From: CAYMWF01 sp964394085 [NCBI: uncultured Gemmatimonadota bacterium]
GTDB taxonomy: Bacteria; GCA-2686955; CAYMWF01
NCBI GenBank assembly: GCA_964394085.1
Contig: CAYMWF010000021.1
Location: forward strand, 11,630 to 75,629
Length of the DNA stretch: 64,000 nucleotides
Reading direction: 5' to 3'
This document shows positions 8,400 through 17,278 of the stretch, in pieces. Made by a program: the position numbers and the translations under genes. The notes under the pieces were generated by a model. The model worked only from the letters and a program-made list of their open reading frames with translations. It was not told the origin of the DNA and ran no database searches. Numbering within the stretch: position 1 is the stretch's first letter; every line of letters begins with the position of its first letter.

Positions 8400-10604
8400 C
8401 TAGATTTTCTCCAGCGACGCGAAACGCATCAATACTTTTTTCAGGTTGTCGTTTTCGAAAAGTATCGTGAGTTTGGCATCCTGCCCCAAACCATCCTTTT
8501 TCACAACCAGCCCGACACCCCACTCTTTATGCCTTACTTTGTCGCCGGCGGAAATATCGGCGGATGCCCGTGATTTTATGTCGGACTTTGTTTTTTTCCT
8601 GGTCGGCTTCAATTGGGAGGTGATGAGGGAGTCAAGGCTTTTTCGCTCCTCACGCTTCGAACGGGTAACGGACCGGTATTTTTCAGGTATTTCAACAAGA
8701 AAACGGGATCGCTTGCCTCCGATCCTCCCATCAAATCTATATCGCTGCGTCGCATAGGTGATGAACAATCGTTTCTCGGCACGGGTCATGCCGACATAAA
8801 ACAGACGTCTTTCATCTTCCAGGGTATCGTCGTCATCCAAACTCGTATGATGCGGGACGATTCCGTCTTCCGCACCGGCTATGAACACGATCGGAAACTC
8901 GAGACCTTTCGCACTGTGCATGGTCATGAGTGTCAAAACTCCGTCGCTTTTTTCAAAACGATCAACGTCCGAAATAAGTGAAATATCTTCCAGGTACGTT
9001 CCTATCGAAGGATCTGCCGGATTTGATTCCACGAATTCCGCTGCACCACGGACCAGGCTGTTCACATTTTCTTTACGCTTCTCTGCCTGATCCCTGCTCT
9101 CACCGCCGGAAAGACTGTCTTTATAGCTGGTCCACTCGATGAGCCGTTCCATCACTTCTTGGGCATTCGCCGTGGAAGCCAGCTCCATAAGGGCCGTAAT
9201 CACGGAATAGAATTTTTGCAGCTTGGTTCGCGAATTTTTCGAGAGTTCAGTCATTTCTTCGACCCTCGAAAGGCTCTCGAATGGTGTTATGTTCCAGCGT
9301 TCCGCGTATTTTTTCACCCGCTCGATGGTAGTGCTGCCGATGCCCCGGCGAGGTACGTTGATTACGCGGAAAAAACTCTCCATATCGACCGGATTGACCA
9401 CCAGCCTGAGATAGGAGATAATATCCTTTACTTCGCGACGCTCGTAAAAGTGAACAGTACCGACAACCGCGTACGGCAGAGCCATCCTGGAAAAAGCATC
9501 TTCCAGAGGTCTGGTCTGCATATTGGTTCTGAAAAGGATGACTATATCGCTTCGGGAGTAACCCTCCTTTTCCACCAATCTGTGAATCCTCTTTACGATT
9601 TCAAGCGCTTCGTCGCGCTCAGAACCGGTTTCGATAAACTCGATCTTGTCTCCGTTGGGATTCGGTGTTTTCAACACCTTCTCGTGCCGGCGGTTGTTGT
9701 GCTGAATCAGCCCGAGAGCCGCGTTAAGGATCATGCCTGTTGACCGATAGTTTTCTTCCAGTACGATAGTCGACGCATCTTCGTACTCTTTGGCGAATCT
9801 CAGAATATTACCTACATCGGCGCCCCGGAACCTGTATATTGACTGATCGTCATCGCCAACGGCGAAAATGTTCCCTGCGGGTGTGGCCAGCAAATGCATC
9901 AGTCGCGATTGAGCGTGGTTCGTATCCTGATATTCATCTATCAAAAAAGCGCGGTACCTCTTTCTGTATTTTTCTAATATCTTCTCTTCTTTCATCAACA
10001 GGGAAGTCAAACCGCAGATAAGATCGTCGAAGTCGAATGCATTCAACTCTTGAAGACATTTTGTGTACTTGCCGTAAATATCCACTACCGCATCATTTAA
10101 ATTGGAATCTTCATCATCGGAAACGAGATTCAACTCTTCGGATTCAGGATCGTACAGCTTGTTCTTCCAGATCGATATGCGCCGGGCTATGTCGGAGGGC
10201 TTGATAAGATCTTTATTCAGCTGCTTTTCTTTGCACAGCCGGGTGATGAGGCGCTCTGAATCCTGGGAATCGTAAATTACGAAATTAGGCTCCCGACCGA
10301 GATGCCTGCATTCACTTCTGAGCCAGCGTGCGCAAATAGAGTGAAATGTACCTACCGCAAGACCCTTGGATTTGTCGCCCAGCAGTTCAGACAATCGTTC
10401 ACGCATTTCCCCCGCAGCCTTGCGGGTAAACGTAACACTCAGGATTTCCTCCGCTTTCAAATTTTCAGAATCGATAAGATGAACGATTCTCCGGGTCAAC
10501 ACACGGGTCTTACCGCTTCCTGCGCCTGCAATGACCAGAAGTGGTGAAAGCGGAAATGTAACTGCTTTTTTTTGTGAGGGGCTCAGACCTGAAAGATAGT
10601 CCAT
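8400..10604 (-). CDS. pcrA: UvrD/PcrA-type 3'-5' DNA helicase
   Basis: A 734-residue superfamily-1A helicase used in repair and in clearing replication-fork obstacles. Seen: Walker A GAGSGKT near residue 32, the FTRKAAGEMRERL motif Ia, the DEYQDTN motif II, the VGDDDQSIYRFRGAD motif III, the TMHSAKGLEFPIVFIAG motif V and the RRLFYVGMTRAEKRL motif VI. The C-terminus (GDKVRHKEWGVG) is the Tudor-like domain of PcrA that binds RNA polymerase. I chose the ATG beginning MDYLSG because AAGGA lies seven bases upstream; an upstream ATG adds 19 residues without a good binding site. Confidence 0.95.
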   Translation of the reverse strand: MDYLSGLSPSQKKAVTFPLSPLLVIAGAGSGKTRVLTRRIVHLIDSENLKAEEILSVTFTRKAAGEMRERLSELLGDKSKGLAVGTFHSICARWLRSECRHLGREPNFVIYDSQDSERLITRLCKEKQLNKDLIKPSDIARRISIWKNKLYDPESEELNLVSDDEDSNLNDAVVDIYGKYTKCLQELNAFDFDDLICGLTSLLMKEEKILEKYRKRYRAFLIDEYQDTNHAQSRLMHLLATPAGNIFAVGDDDQSIYRFRGADVGNILRFAKEYEDASTIVLEENYRSTGMILNAALGLIQHNNRRHEKVLKTPNPNGDKIEFIETGSERDEALEIVKRIHRLVEKEGYSRSDIVILFRTNMQTRPLEDAFSRMALPYAVVGTVHFYERREVKDIISYLRLVVNPVDMESFFRVINVPRRGIGSTTIERVKKYAERWNITPFESLSRVEEMTELSKNSRTKLQKFYSVITALMELASTANAQEVMERLIEWTSYKDSLSGGESRDQAEKRKENVNSLVRGAAEFVESNPADPSIGTYLEDISLISDVDRFEKSDGVLTLMTMHSAKGLEFPIVFIAGAEDGIVPHHTSLDDDDTLEDERRLFYVGMTRAEKRLFITYATQRYRFDGRIGGKRSRFLVEIPEKYRSVTRSKREERKSLDSLITSQLKPTRKKTKSDIKSRASADISAGDKVRHKEWGVGLVVKKDGLGQDAKLTILFENDNLKKVLMRFASLEKI

Positions 10605-10872
10605 GTGTGCATCCTTAGGTGCGGGGAGAGAGCACGAGGGAATCTTGGTAAAATCTACCATACAGCCGGAATATCGTCAAGCGCATCGAATTGGTCGACT
10701 CGTTTTGAAAACATAAGCGGGGACATAATAATCCAGTGGGGAATAGATCACCGCACTGTCGACTTTCCGGTTATTCAGACTATGAACCCGCTCGACAAAA
10801 AATCACGGATTGCGGGTGGAAGGCAAAAACTGTATTCAGATTCAACCCGCACCCTCACCTCCGTAAAGATAT

Positions 10873-11106
10873 CTACTGAACGGATTCAACCCGTTCGATC
10901 TCAGGTACTTCCTGCTTAATGACACGCTCGATACCCATCGCCAGAGTCATGGTTGACATCGGGCAGCCGGCACAAGCTCCCTGCAGGCGAACCTTCGCAA
11001 CGTTTCCGTCAATTTCAACCAGTTCCACATCACCACCGTCCGCCATCAGCGACGGCCTGACTTTCTCCATTGCCGCCTGAACTCGTTCTTTTAAACTTTC
11101 AGCCAT
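10873..11106 (-). CDS. NifU-like Fe-S cluster scaffold (NifU C-terminal domain)
   Basis: A 77-residue stand-alone NifU C-terminal domain, as in small NfuA/Nfu-like proteins. Conserved features are RPSLMADGGDVELV, then GACAGCPMSTMTL with the Cys45-x-x-Cys48 pair that coordinates a shared cluster between subunits. It would carry and deliver Fe-S clusters in the cytoplasm. The start has AAGGAG seven bases upstream. It lies downstream of the molybdopterin operon, whose MoaA needs two 4Fe-4S clusters, but a 138-base gap separates them, so co-transcription is only possible. Confidence 0.9.
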   Translation of the reverse strand: MAESLKERVQAAMEKVRPSLMADGGDVELVEIDGNVAKVRLQGACAGCPMSTMTLAMGIERVIKQEVPEIERVESVQ

Positions 11107-11244
11107 GATATTCTCCTTATCATCGTTAATTATAACCTGGAGGAACAGATTGTTCTCCCGGTTGCAGCTTTCACCAATCCGGCTCCTTGTCATCAAAACA
11201 CAGCCGGTTCCATATTTTACAATCAACTCGTTAAAGAGTTGATT

Positions 11245-11913
11245 TTATTCCTCTTCCGGGAATTTGAAAAAAAGTTCTACTTCTTTTGCATCCCCGGTGT
11301 GCTTGAGAGCCTTGATGAACCCGGCCATCACCGATACGATCAGATTTTCCACGAACTTCTGCATACCTACATTCTTCCCGTTAACAAGCAGACTGGCTCG
11401 TGAATTTTTCCGTTTCTCTCTCCTCCTCCGAATATGGAATGTTCTTATTATAAACCTCGCCAAGGCACCGGGATCATCCTCTTCAAAGCTTGGAAGATCA
11501 TTCCGGAAGCCGGATTCGAAACCCACGGTGGCGAAAATATTTTTCCCCTTCCCGAGGTCACTCTCATTCGAATCCGACCCGTGAAACATTATCTCCGGCA
11601 AATCGGGATCGACGAAACCCCGGTGAAGCACTACATCCACGTTGTTGAAAAACCTCAGGTGAACCTGGTCCAAAGATGGAGCCTCCCCCTGCTCCTCAAC
11701 CGCGATCACCCGATCATTCCCCGCAATAACGTTCACAGCGGCACCGGATGAGAGAGGCGGTAAAACCTCTTCTGATCGACCGATTGAATCCTGTGCGCTC
11801 ATCGTGACAACGCCAACGCGCACATCCTCATCGGCGAGCTCGGAGACTATCCGGTCGAAGGACCCGGGCGCTCCCGAACCGGGATATGACACAAGCTGTA
11901 TTACAGGTATCAC
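11245..11913 (-). CDS. MobB-like protein with degenerate P-loop
   Basis: A 222-residue protein at the end of the molybdenum-cofactor operon. The N-terminus (PVIQLVSYPGSGAPGSFDRIV) occupies the place where MobB has a GxxGSGKT Walker A loop, but the Lys-Thr/Ser pair is absent. The last third, with VNGKNVGMQKFVENLIVSVM and a GFIKALK segment, resembles the C-terminal extension of many MobB-like proteins. MobB binds GTP and helps MobA attach GMP to molybdopterin. Without the P-loop lysine, nucleotide binding here is doubtful. The start is GTG and overlaps the moeA stop as GTGA. The name rests on weak similarity plus context. Confidence 0.55.
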   Translation of the reverse strand: MIPVIQLVSYPGSGAPGSFDRIVSELADEDVRVGVVTMSAQDSIGRSEEVLPPLSSGAAVNVIAGNDRVIAVEEQGEAPSLDQVHLRFFNNVDVVLHRGFVDPDLPEIMFHGSDSNESDLGKGKNIFATVGFESGFRNDLPSFEEDDPGALARFIIRTFHIRRRREKRKNSRASLLVNGKNVGMQKFVENLIVSVMAGFIKALKHTGDAKEVELFFKFPEEE

Positions 11914-13184
11914 GGATCCACCATCCGATCAGAAGTTTCAAGACTCCCTTCGGGTAAACCTAAAAGATGCGCTGTTACCTCAGAGCCGGCAGGCAGCTCG
12001 GTAGCCTCTTTCGGGAGAAGCAACAGGGCATTCGCGATATTCATCGATCGCAGTATTCCCGAACCTTGGGGGCCCGCTGTAGATGCCGTGAACCCGCTGT
12101 CTGCATCGTATCGCACAATCCCCCTCGTAAAATTCAAGCGACCGGCTTTTTTTCGTACCGGTTCTTCAAGCTTGACCCGAACCGTGGGACGGAAAAGCCG
12201 CCGCCCCCCCATCCACTTGAGAATAGCCGGACGGACGAATTCTTCAAAAGTCACCATTACCGAAACCGGATTGCCCGGCAGGCCGAAAACATGTGTGTGT
12301 TCATTGAGGATTCCATAGAGGAGGGGCATTCCCGGCTTCATCGCAACTTTCCAGAAGATCCGTTTCAGACCTATGGAGTCAAGCACCTCGAGCATGTAAT
12401 CGTAGTCCCCCATGGAAACGCCGCCGGTCGTGAGAATAAAATCACAATCAGATGCTTTCTGCAAACGCGCCCGCAACGATTCTCTGTCGTCGCCGCAAAT
12501 CCCTAGATAACGGCTAACTGCACCGGCGGCTTCGATCTGACCGGAAAGTGTGTAGCTGTTGCTCGAACGGAGACCGCCCGGACCCGGTTCTTCCCAGGGT
12601 TCAACAACCTCATCCCCTGTGGGCATTACCGCAACCACCGGCCTTGGCCTTACGGGCACATCCACGATACCGACAGAAGCAAGCAATCCGACCTCCTGCG
12701 GTCTGATTCTGGTTCCCGCGTTCAAGATCACGTCTTGACTCCGGATGTCTTCGCCTGCATAACGCACATTGAGCCCCGCTGTGGAAGGCGCGATGAGGAT
12801 TTTTACTTTGTCCGGATCGCTCTCATCCGTATGTTCCCGCTGGATAACAGTATCAGCTCCAGCCGGTATTTCAGCTCCGGTCATTATCCTGGTCGCCGTA
12901 CCGGGCCTTACCTCCCGTTGCGGATATTTCCCGGCGGGAAGATCTTCGATTACTTCCAGGACGGCGGGTTCCACCTCGGTGCAATCCCTGACATCATCGA
13001 AAACAACAGCGTACCCATCCATCGCGGAGTTATTAAAAGCCGGAACCGTGGCAGGGCTTCGAATTTCCTCCGAGGTGAAATAGTTTATACTCTCTCTGAA
13101 ATCGACGGATATAGGCGAGGCCGGCTTTACCGAATCGAGAATCAGCTTTAATGCGTCGGCGACATCTATCATATTATTTCCCAT
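11910..13184 (-). CDS. moeA: Molybdopterin molybdenumtransferase
   Basis: A 424-residue MoeA, which inserts molybdate into adenylated molybdopterin. Seen: the SAMDGYA motif near residue 50, the IMTGAEIPAGADTVI motif, the MPTGDEVVEP motif opening the MPT-binding domain, the TTGGVSMGDYDY loop, and the FGLPGNPVSVMVTF motif. The C-terminal barrel (RPTVRVKLEEPVRKK onward) is complete. I chose the ATG beginning MGNNMID because GAGGA lies about eight bases upstream; the longer frame has no family similarity. It follows mog by 61 bases. Confidence 0.95.
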   Translation of the reverse strand: MGNNMIDVADALKLILDSVKPASPISVDFRESINYFTSEEIRSPATVPAFNNSAMDGYAVVFDDVRDCTEVEPAVLEVIEDLPAGKYPQREVRPGTATRIMTGAEIPAGADTVIQREHTDESDPDKVKILIAPSTAGLNVRYAGEDIRSQDVILNAGTRIRPQEVGLLASVGIVDVPVRPRPVVAVMPTGDEVVEPWEEPGPGGLRSSNSYTLSGQIEAAGAVSRYLGICGDDRESLRARLQKASDCDFILTTGGVSMGDYDYMLEVLDSIGLKRIFWKVAMKPGMPLLYGILNEHTHVFGLPGNPVSVMVTFEEFVRPAILKWMGGRRLFRPTVRVKLEEPVRKKAGRLNFTRGIVRYDADSGFTASTAGPQGSGILRSMNIANALLLLPKEATELPAGSEVTAHLLGLPEGSLETSDRMVDP

Positions 13185-13245
13185 GACTGTTTCCTCGGAA
13201 ATCAGCTGTATCAGACAGAGAAAAGTGCGTATCCGCGGGGATAAC

Positions 13246-13785
13246 TTACGATACGCGGGAAGAGCCGGGATCAGAACCGCCGCATTCCACGTCGCGGCCA
13301 CGTAACAACCCTATTGCATGGGGAACAGCAGGAAGTACCACTTCAAGGTTCTCTCTGACGGCTCTGGGACTGCCCGGGAGATTGATCACCAGGCTTCGAT
13401 TCACGGCTAAAACAACACCCCGCGACAACATACCGTGCGGTGTCTTCCGGGTACTTACTCGGCGCATCTCTTCTTCCATACCCCATAGACGACGACCCCC
13501 GAGAGCAATTGTTGCTTCCGGAGTCACATCCCTTTGAGAGACTCCTGTTCCTCCAGTGGTGACTATCAGTTCTGTCTTACCCGCATCTATCAGGTTGCGG
13601 AGGTGCCTGGTTATCCGCCTGGCATCATCAGAAAGAATGACCTGGTGCAGCACTTCGAAGCCGGCCTCTTCCAGCATCTCTTTAAGTAGTGCACCGCTCC
13701 TGTCTTCCCGTTCTCCGGCAGCGCCTTTATCGCTCAAGGTGACGACCGCTGCGATCATACGCAGGTTGCCCTGAATATCAACCAC
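13246..13785 (-). CDS. mog: Molybdopterin adenylyltransferase (MogA/MoaB family)
   Basis: A 179-residue MogA/MoaB-type protein that adenylates molybdopterin before MoeA inserts the metal. Seen: AAVVTLSDKGAAGEREDRSG at the start, the TTGGTGVSQRDVTPEAT nucleotide and MPT loop, and the INLPGSPRAVRENLE motif. It starts with GTG, with GGAG about eight bases upstream, and overlaps the end of moaC by eight bases. The MogA/MoaB split cannot be settled by eye. Confidence 0.93.
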   Translation of the reverse strand: MVDIQGNLRMIAAVVTLSDKGAAGEREDRSGALLKEMLEEAGFEVLHQVILSDDARRITRHLRNLIDAGKTELIVTTGGTGVSQRDVTPEATIALGGRRLWGMEEEMRRVSTRKTPHGMLSRGVVLAVNRSLVINLPGSPRAVRENLEVVLPAVPHAIGLLRGRDVECGGSDPGSSRVS

Positions 13786-14281
13786 GTCGCATCTCCGGTT
13801 CCGCCCGGTTGAACGTGCCGGATCTGCCGCCTGATTTGCTCTCCAACCGGATTTGCGTAATCGTTATGCTTTTATCCATCGATTTACACATGTCGTATAT
13901 AGTAACAGCTGCAACGGCAGCAGCTGTAATCGCTTCCATTTCAACACCCGTCTTCCATGTCGCCGCGACCTTCGACATAATGAGAATTTCCGAGTCCTCA
14001 GGAATCAGCTCGAAATCAACTTCGATATACTCCAGCGGCACATGGTGGCATAATGGTATTAGTGCAGGCACCTGCTTAGCAGCTGAAATACCAGCCAGCT
14101 TCGATACAGCCAGCACATCACCTTTCGCAGAGCCGCCCGATTCAATGGCGGAAAATGCCTTCCGCGAAAGTAGAACCCTTGCGGATGCGCATGCCACACG
14201 TCTGGTCATCCCTTTAGCGCCGACGTCGACCATTCCGGCTTTACCATTCTTATCGATATGTGAGAACTCCGCCATGTTCAT
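13778..14281 (-). CDS. moaC: Cyclic pyranopterin monophosphate synthase
   Basis: A 167-residue MoaC. It converts the product of MoaA, a 3',8-cyclo-GTP, into cyclic pyranopterin monophosphate. Seen: AGMVDVGAKGMTRRVA near the start, then VLAVSKLAGISAAKQVPALIPLCHHVPL, whose His pair lies in the active site, and the GVEMEAITAAAVAAVTIYDMCK block ending in the catalytic-lysine segment KSMDK. The first ATG overlaps the moaA stop as ATGA; a second ATG two codons later has the better AGGTGG spacing, so the start may be six bases further in. Confidence 0.95.
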   Translation of the reverse strand: MNMAEFSHIDKNGKAGMVDVGAKGMTRRVACASARVLLSRKAFSAIESGGSAKGDVLAVSKLAGISAAKQVPALIPLCHHVPLEYIEVDFELIPEDSEILIMSKVAATWKTGVEMEAITAAAVAAVTIYDMCKSMDKSITITQIRLESKSGGRSGTFNRAEPEMRRG

Positions 14282-15318
14282 CCACCTGTCTTCCACATAC
14301 CGCAAATAAGGTCACTGGAACTTTCATTCTGCGGGCCTGTCCTGTTTTTTTCTTTCACCTTCATGGATACGGCTTCCCTGAACAAAGATGCCAATTTTTC
14401 ATCACTGCACCCGGCTCTGAGCGGCCCGAGCAAATCGATACCGCTGTTATTGAACAGGCAGTTCTTGAGTGTTCCGGTCGCCGTTATTCGAAGCCTGTTA
14501 CACGTTCTGCAGATACCAGATGAAACCGCGGGGATTATTCCGATTCTTGCCGACCCTTTCCTGTTCTGCGCCAGGAACAGTCTTGCCGGTCCGCCGTTAC
14601 TATTTGAGTCGATATGCCGAAGTGAATAATGTTGTAATAAAGCCTCTTTTATCCATTCGAAGTTCTGGATACCGCCCATTAAATAATCCGGATCCTCGAC
14701 CTTCATCTGTTCGATAAATCTGACTTCCACTCCGGACTCGATACCGAACTTTACGAAAGAAGGTATTTCATCATCATTGATCCCTTTGAGAACAACCATA
14801 TTGAGCTTTACATCGACACCTGGCGACCCAGCCGCTAAATCGATTCCTTCCAATACGCGTTCAAGAGCATCGACACCGGTAAGCCTTTGAAACCGGCTCC
14901 TGTCAAAAGTATCGATGCTTATGTTTATTTTGCTGATTCCGGCATCCAGCAGAACAGGAAATTTCTCCGCAAGAAGCAAACCGTTTGTAGTGATAGCTCT
15001 GATCTTGATGCCATGCAACTTGGCGGTTGCATTAAAGAGCCACTCGAACCCACGCTTCTGGAGTGGTTCGCCCCCGGTAAATCTAACCTTCGAAATCCCG
15101 AATTCCGAGCCTACGCGGATCAACCTCAACGCTTCTTCCAGGCGGAGCACCTCGTCCTTGTCGAGTAATCTCACCTTTCCACGCGGCTTACAATAGATGC
15201 ATTCCAAGTTGCATCTATCGGTAATCGAAACGCGAAGGCACGTTATGAGCCTTCCGAATCTATCGACAAGGGGAGGACGTCTTTGTACAGTTGTCGGAAC
15301 GGTGGTTCTGTTTATCAT
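14278..15318 (-). CDS. moaA: GTP 3',8-cyclase
   Basis: A 346-residue radical-SAM enzyme that starts molybdopterin synthesis from GTP. The N-terminal cluster motif is Cys36-x3-Cys40-x2-Cys43, followed by the VRFTGGEPL SAM-binding motif. The C-terminal cluster uses Cys270, Cys273 and Cys287 in ICRTCNRLRITATGTLKNC. The protein ends in Gly-Gly, matching the essential GG tail of MoaA. It heads the operon and is preceded by a terminator-like leader hairpin. Confidence 0.96.
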   Translation of the reverse strand: MINRTTVPTTVQRRPPLVDRFGRLITCLRVSITDRCNLECIYCKPRGKVRLLDKDEVLRLEEALRLIRVGSEFGISKVRFTGGEPLQKRGFEWLFNATAKLHGIKIRAITTNGLLLAEKFPVLLDAGISKINISIDTFDRSRFQRLTGVDALERVLEGIDLAAGSPGVDVKLNMVVLKGINDDEIPSFVKFGIESGVEVRFIEQMKVEDPDYLMGGIQNFEWIKEALLQHYSLRHIDSNSNGGPARLFLAQNRKGSARIGIIPAVSSGICRTCNRLRITATGTLKNCLFNNSGIDLLGPLRAGCSDEKLASLFREAVSMKVKEKNRTGPQNESSSDLICGMWKTGG

Positions 15319-15644
15319 TTCCGAGCCCTAAAAAGAACGCCGGTCCAGTCGGATCTTGGACCCCGGCAACCTTTTTTCATACCATGAATAAGGTTTTTCG
15401 TCAACTGGAGAAAAAAACCGTTAATTCCGGATAGTGCATCTGCCTGAAAAAATTGCAATTTCCCAGGTTAGGGAAGGCACACTCGTCTTGTGCTTAAACA
15501 GGAAGGTTTAAATTGTCCGTTTCGTAGTATATTTTCATATACATTAGTCGTTAGTTGCTTGCAAATCCTTGCAGGCTGTCTGTTTCTCACTCGATCATTC
15601 CTTTTTCAGGACTCGATCGAAGCGCCGGCAGGAAGGGAAAAATC
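15319..15644. other. Divergent intergenic region, moaA / osmC
   Basis: About 325 bases separate the divergent moaA and OsmC starts, so both promoters must lie here. Apart from the moaA leader hairpin and an AT-rich block around 15495-15545, I see no convincing gene or clear -35/-10 pair. Confidence 0.5.
15330..15367 (-). promoter_or_regulatory. Leader hairpin plus T-tract upstream of moaA (candidate attenuator)
   Basis: Read on the minus strand: arm GCC, a GG bulge, GGTCC, an 11-base loop, GGACC and GGC, followed at once by GTTCTTTTT and then, 11 bases later, the moaA ATG. The shape is an intrinsic terminator inside a 5' leader. Molybdenum-cofactor operons in other bacteria can be controlled by a leader RNA; whether this one has such an aptamer cannot be told from the hairpin alone. 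Confidence 0.45.
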
Positions 15645-16064
15645 ATGAAACCACACGAAACCACCATCAACTGGCAGAAAGAAGCACTCAGATTCGAGGC
15701 GAATCTGCAAGGTTTTTCATTTGTCCTTGATTCTGAAAAAGAGCATGGGGGAACGAACATGGGTCCTCTTCCCAAACCGCTGCTTCTGACAGCGCTTGCG
15801 GGTTGCACCGGAATGGATGTTATTGCGATTCTGCGAAAAATGGGAACGTTGCCCGAAGATTTTTCCGTGGATGTTTCGGGCAGTCTTCGTGAAGCCCATC
15901 CGCGTATCTACAAGGAAATCACCGTAACTTTCCAGGTAAAAGGCGATGTTCCGAGAGAAAACCTGGAGAAAGCGGTAGAACTGTCCAGGGACAGGTTCTG
16001 CGGAGTTTCAGCCATGCTTAAGGAAACCTCGGAAATAACTTATGAAATCAAACTGGAAAATTAG
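15645..16064 (+). CDS. OsmC-family peroxiredoxin-like protein
   Basis: A 139-residue OsmC/Ohr-fold protein. Both redox cysteines are present: Cys54 in TALAGCTGMD, on the central helix, and Cys119 in DRFCGVSAM. These reduce organic hydroperoxides in characterised members. The pattern fits the OsmC-like subgroup (YhfA-type) rather than Ohr. I chose the ATG beginning MKPHETT, which has GGAAGG upstream; an earlier ATG adds 30 unrelated residues. The 3' end overlaps the convergent beta-helix gene by four bases. Confidence 0.9.
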   Translation: MKPHETTINWQKEALRFEANLQGFSFVLDSEKEHGGTNMGPLPKPLLLTALAGCTGMDVIAILRKMGTLPEDFSVDVSGSLREAHPRIYKEITVTFQVKGDVPRENLEKAVELSRDRFCGVSAMLKETSEITYEIKLEN

Positions 16065-17278
16065 AAGGATTCTGTCGCCCATGGCGAAAACTGAATAAAA
16101 TCACCTACAGGGCTCCCTGCGCCTTCCGGATTATATACCGGATGATAAGGTCCGTCCGGAGCCCCCCACCAGTTGCCGGCAGCTTCTACAGGAACGCTTC
16201 TGCTCTTGCATTCGATAAGAGTTCTCCGGTTGCCAATCAGGTTGTTTGCAGTAACTGTCGGGTTCGAGTCCGAGACATATACTCCGTACCCGTTGCCACC
16301 TGTAATAGAGTTGCCGGTGATCACTGCATCCGAACCATCGTAACATCCGATTGCTGTTCCGCAACTGTCAAAGACATTGCCCGTGATTATCGGTTTGGCC
16401 CGGAAGCACGAAATCGCCTCATCTTCTATTCCTGAAAATCTGCAGTTAGTCAGCATGAACTCTTCAGTATAGCAATAGATGCCCTGACGGCAGTCATTAA
16501 AAATAGAGCCATTGATCCTACCCTTGACGGAATTTCTGAGAATAATTCCACAGGTACCTGTCAGGAGCGAGCATGCCATTACGGAAACGTTCCCATGTTC
16601 TATATAAAGACCGGCAATTTCGTTCTTTTCGAATGAACAGCTCTGAAGGGTATCCGAGCCGTTGAACGCCCGGTATCCATACTTGCCGCATGTGTCGATA
16701 TCGCAATCTGAGAGAACCAGCCTGGATTCAAGGTTTCTCACACCGCTTCCGCACCTTACGAAACTGCTGGAGTCAATTCTGGCTTCAGAAAATTCGGCTC
16801 TTATCCCTTCTCCCGGAATATCAGAAAACATGCAGGACGATACATCCAGGGAATCGGTTCCGACCGCAAGGATACCTATATCGAATCCACTGAAGCTGCA
16901 ATACCTGATCGAACCGCTGCTGCAGGGGCCTTCTATAGTCAAACCCGGTATCGAGGCACTGCCTGATTCGGCACTTACCGATACCGGAGCCTGGTCTTCT
17001 CCCTCGATCTCGATCATTCCTTTTACGACTAATGATGCTCCTGATTCGATTATTACGCTTGCCCCATCACAGATTCTGAGGGAAGATCCGCAGATCACCT
17101 CCGTGGCGTCAATCACCCTGTAACACCAGGTGCTCTCTCCCCATTCTATGTCACCACTCAATTCTCCAGACACATCTACACTGAATAAAAAAGGCGGCTC
17201 CCCACCCGGTCCCGCCGGATCGATCAGGGAGCAGCCAGTAAATACCAGGATTATCCCGGTGCTGATTAATTTATAAAT
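16061..17278 (-). CDS. Right-handed beta-helix lipoprotein, possible ATT start
   Basis: About 405 residues. A short hydrophobic segment ends in the lipobox-like VFTGC, so it is probably an exported lipoprotein. The body is a parallel beta-helix of the NosD/CASH type, with many short repeats of the form hydrophobic-x-N/D-C-x-F, and it ends in the NWWGAPDGP motif that often closes such helices. No ATG, GTG or TTG lies near the signal sequence. An ATT overlapping the end of tlpA would give a textbook signal of about 15 residues. The only in-frame ATG lies 114 bases further upstream, inside tlpA. Function unknown, probably surface or periplasmic binding. Confidence 0.75.
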   Translation of the reverse strand: MYKLISTGIILVFTGCSLIDPAGPGGEPPFLFSVDVSGELSGDIEWGESTWCYRVIDATEVICGSSLRICDGASVIIESGASLVVKGMIEIEGEDQAPVSVSAESGSASIPGLTIEGPCSSGSIRYCSFSGFDIGILAVGTDSLDVSSCMFSDIPGEGIRAEFSEARIDSSSFVRCGSGVRNLESRLVLSDCDIDTCGKYGYRAFNGSDTLQSCSFEKNEIAGLYIEHGNVSVMACSLLTGTCGIILRNSVKGRINGSIFNDCRQGIYCYTEEFMLTNCRFSGIEDEAISCFRAKPIITGNVFDSCGTAIGCYDGSDAVITGNSITGGNGYGVYVSDSNPTVTANNLIGNRRTLIECKSRSVPVEAAGNWWGAPDGPYHPVYNPEGAGSPVGDFIQFSPWATESF

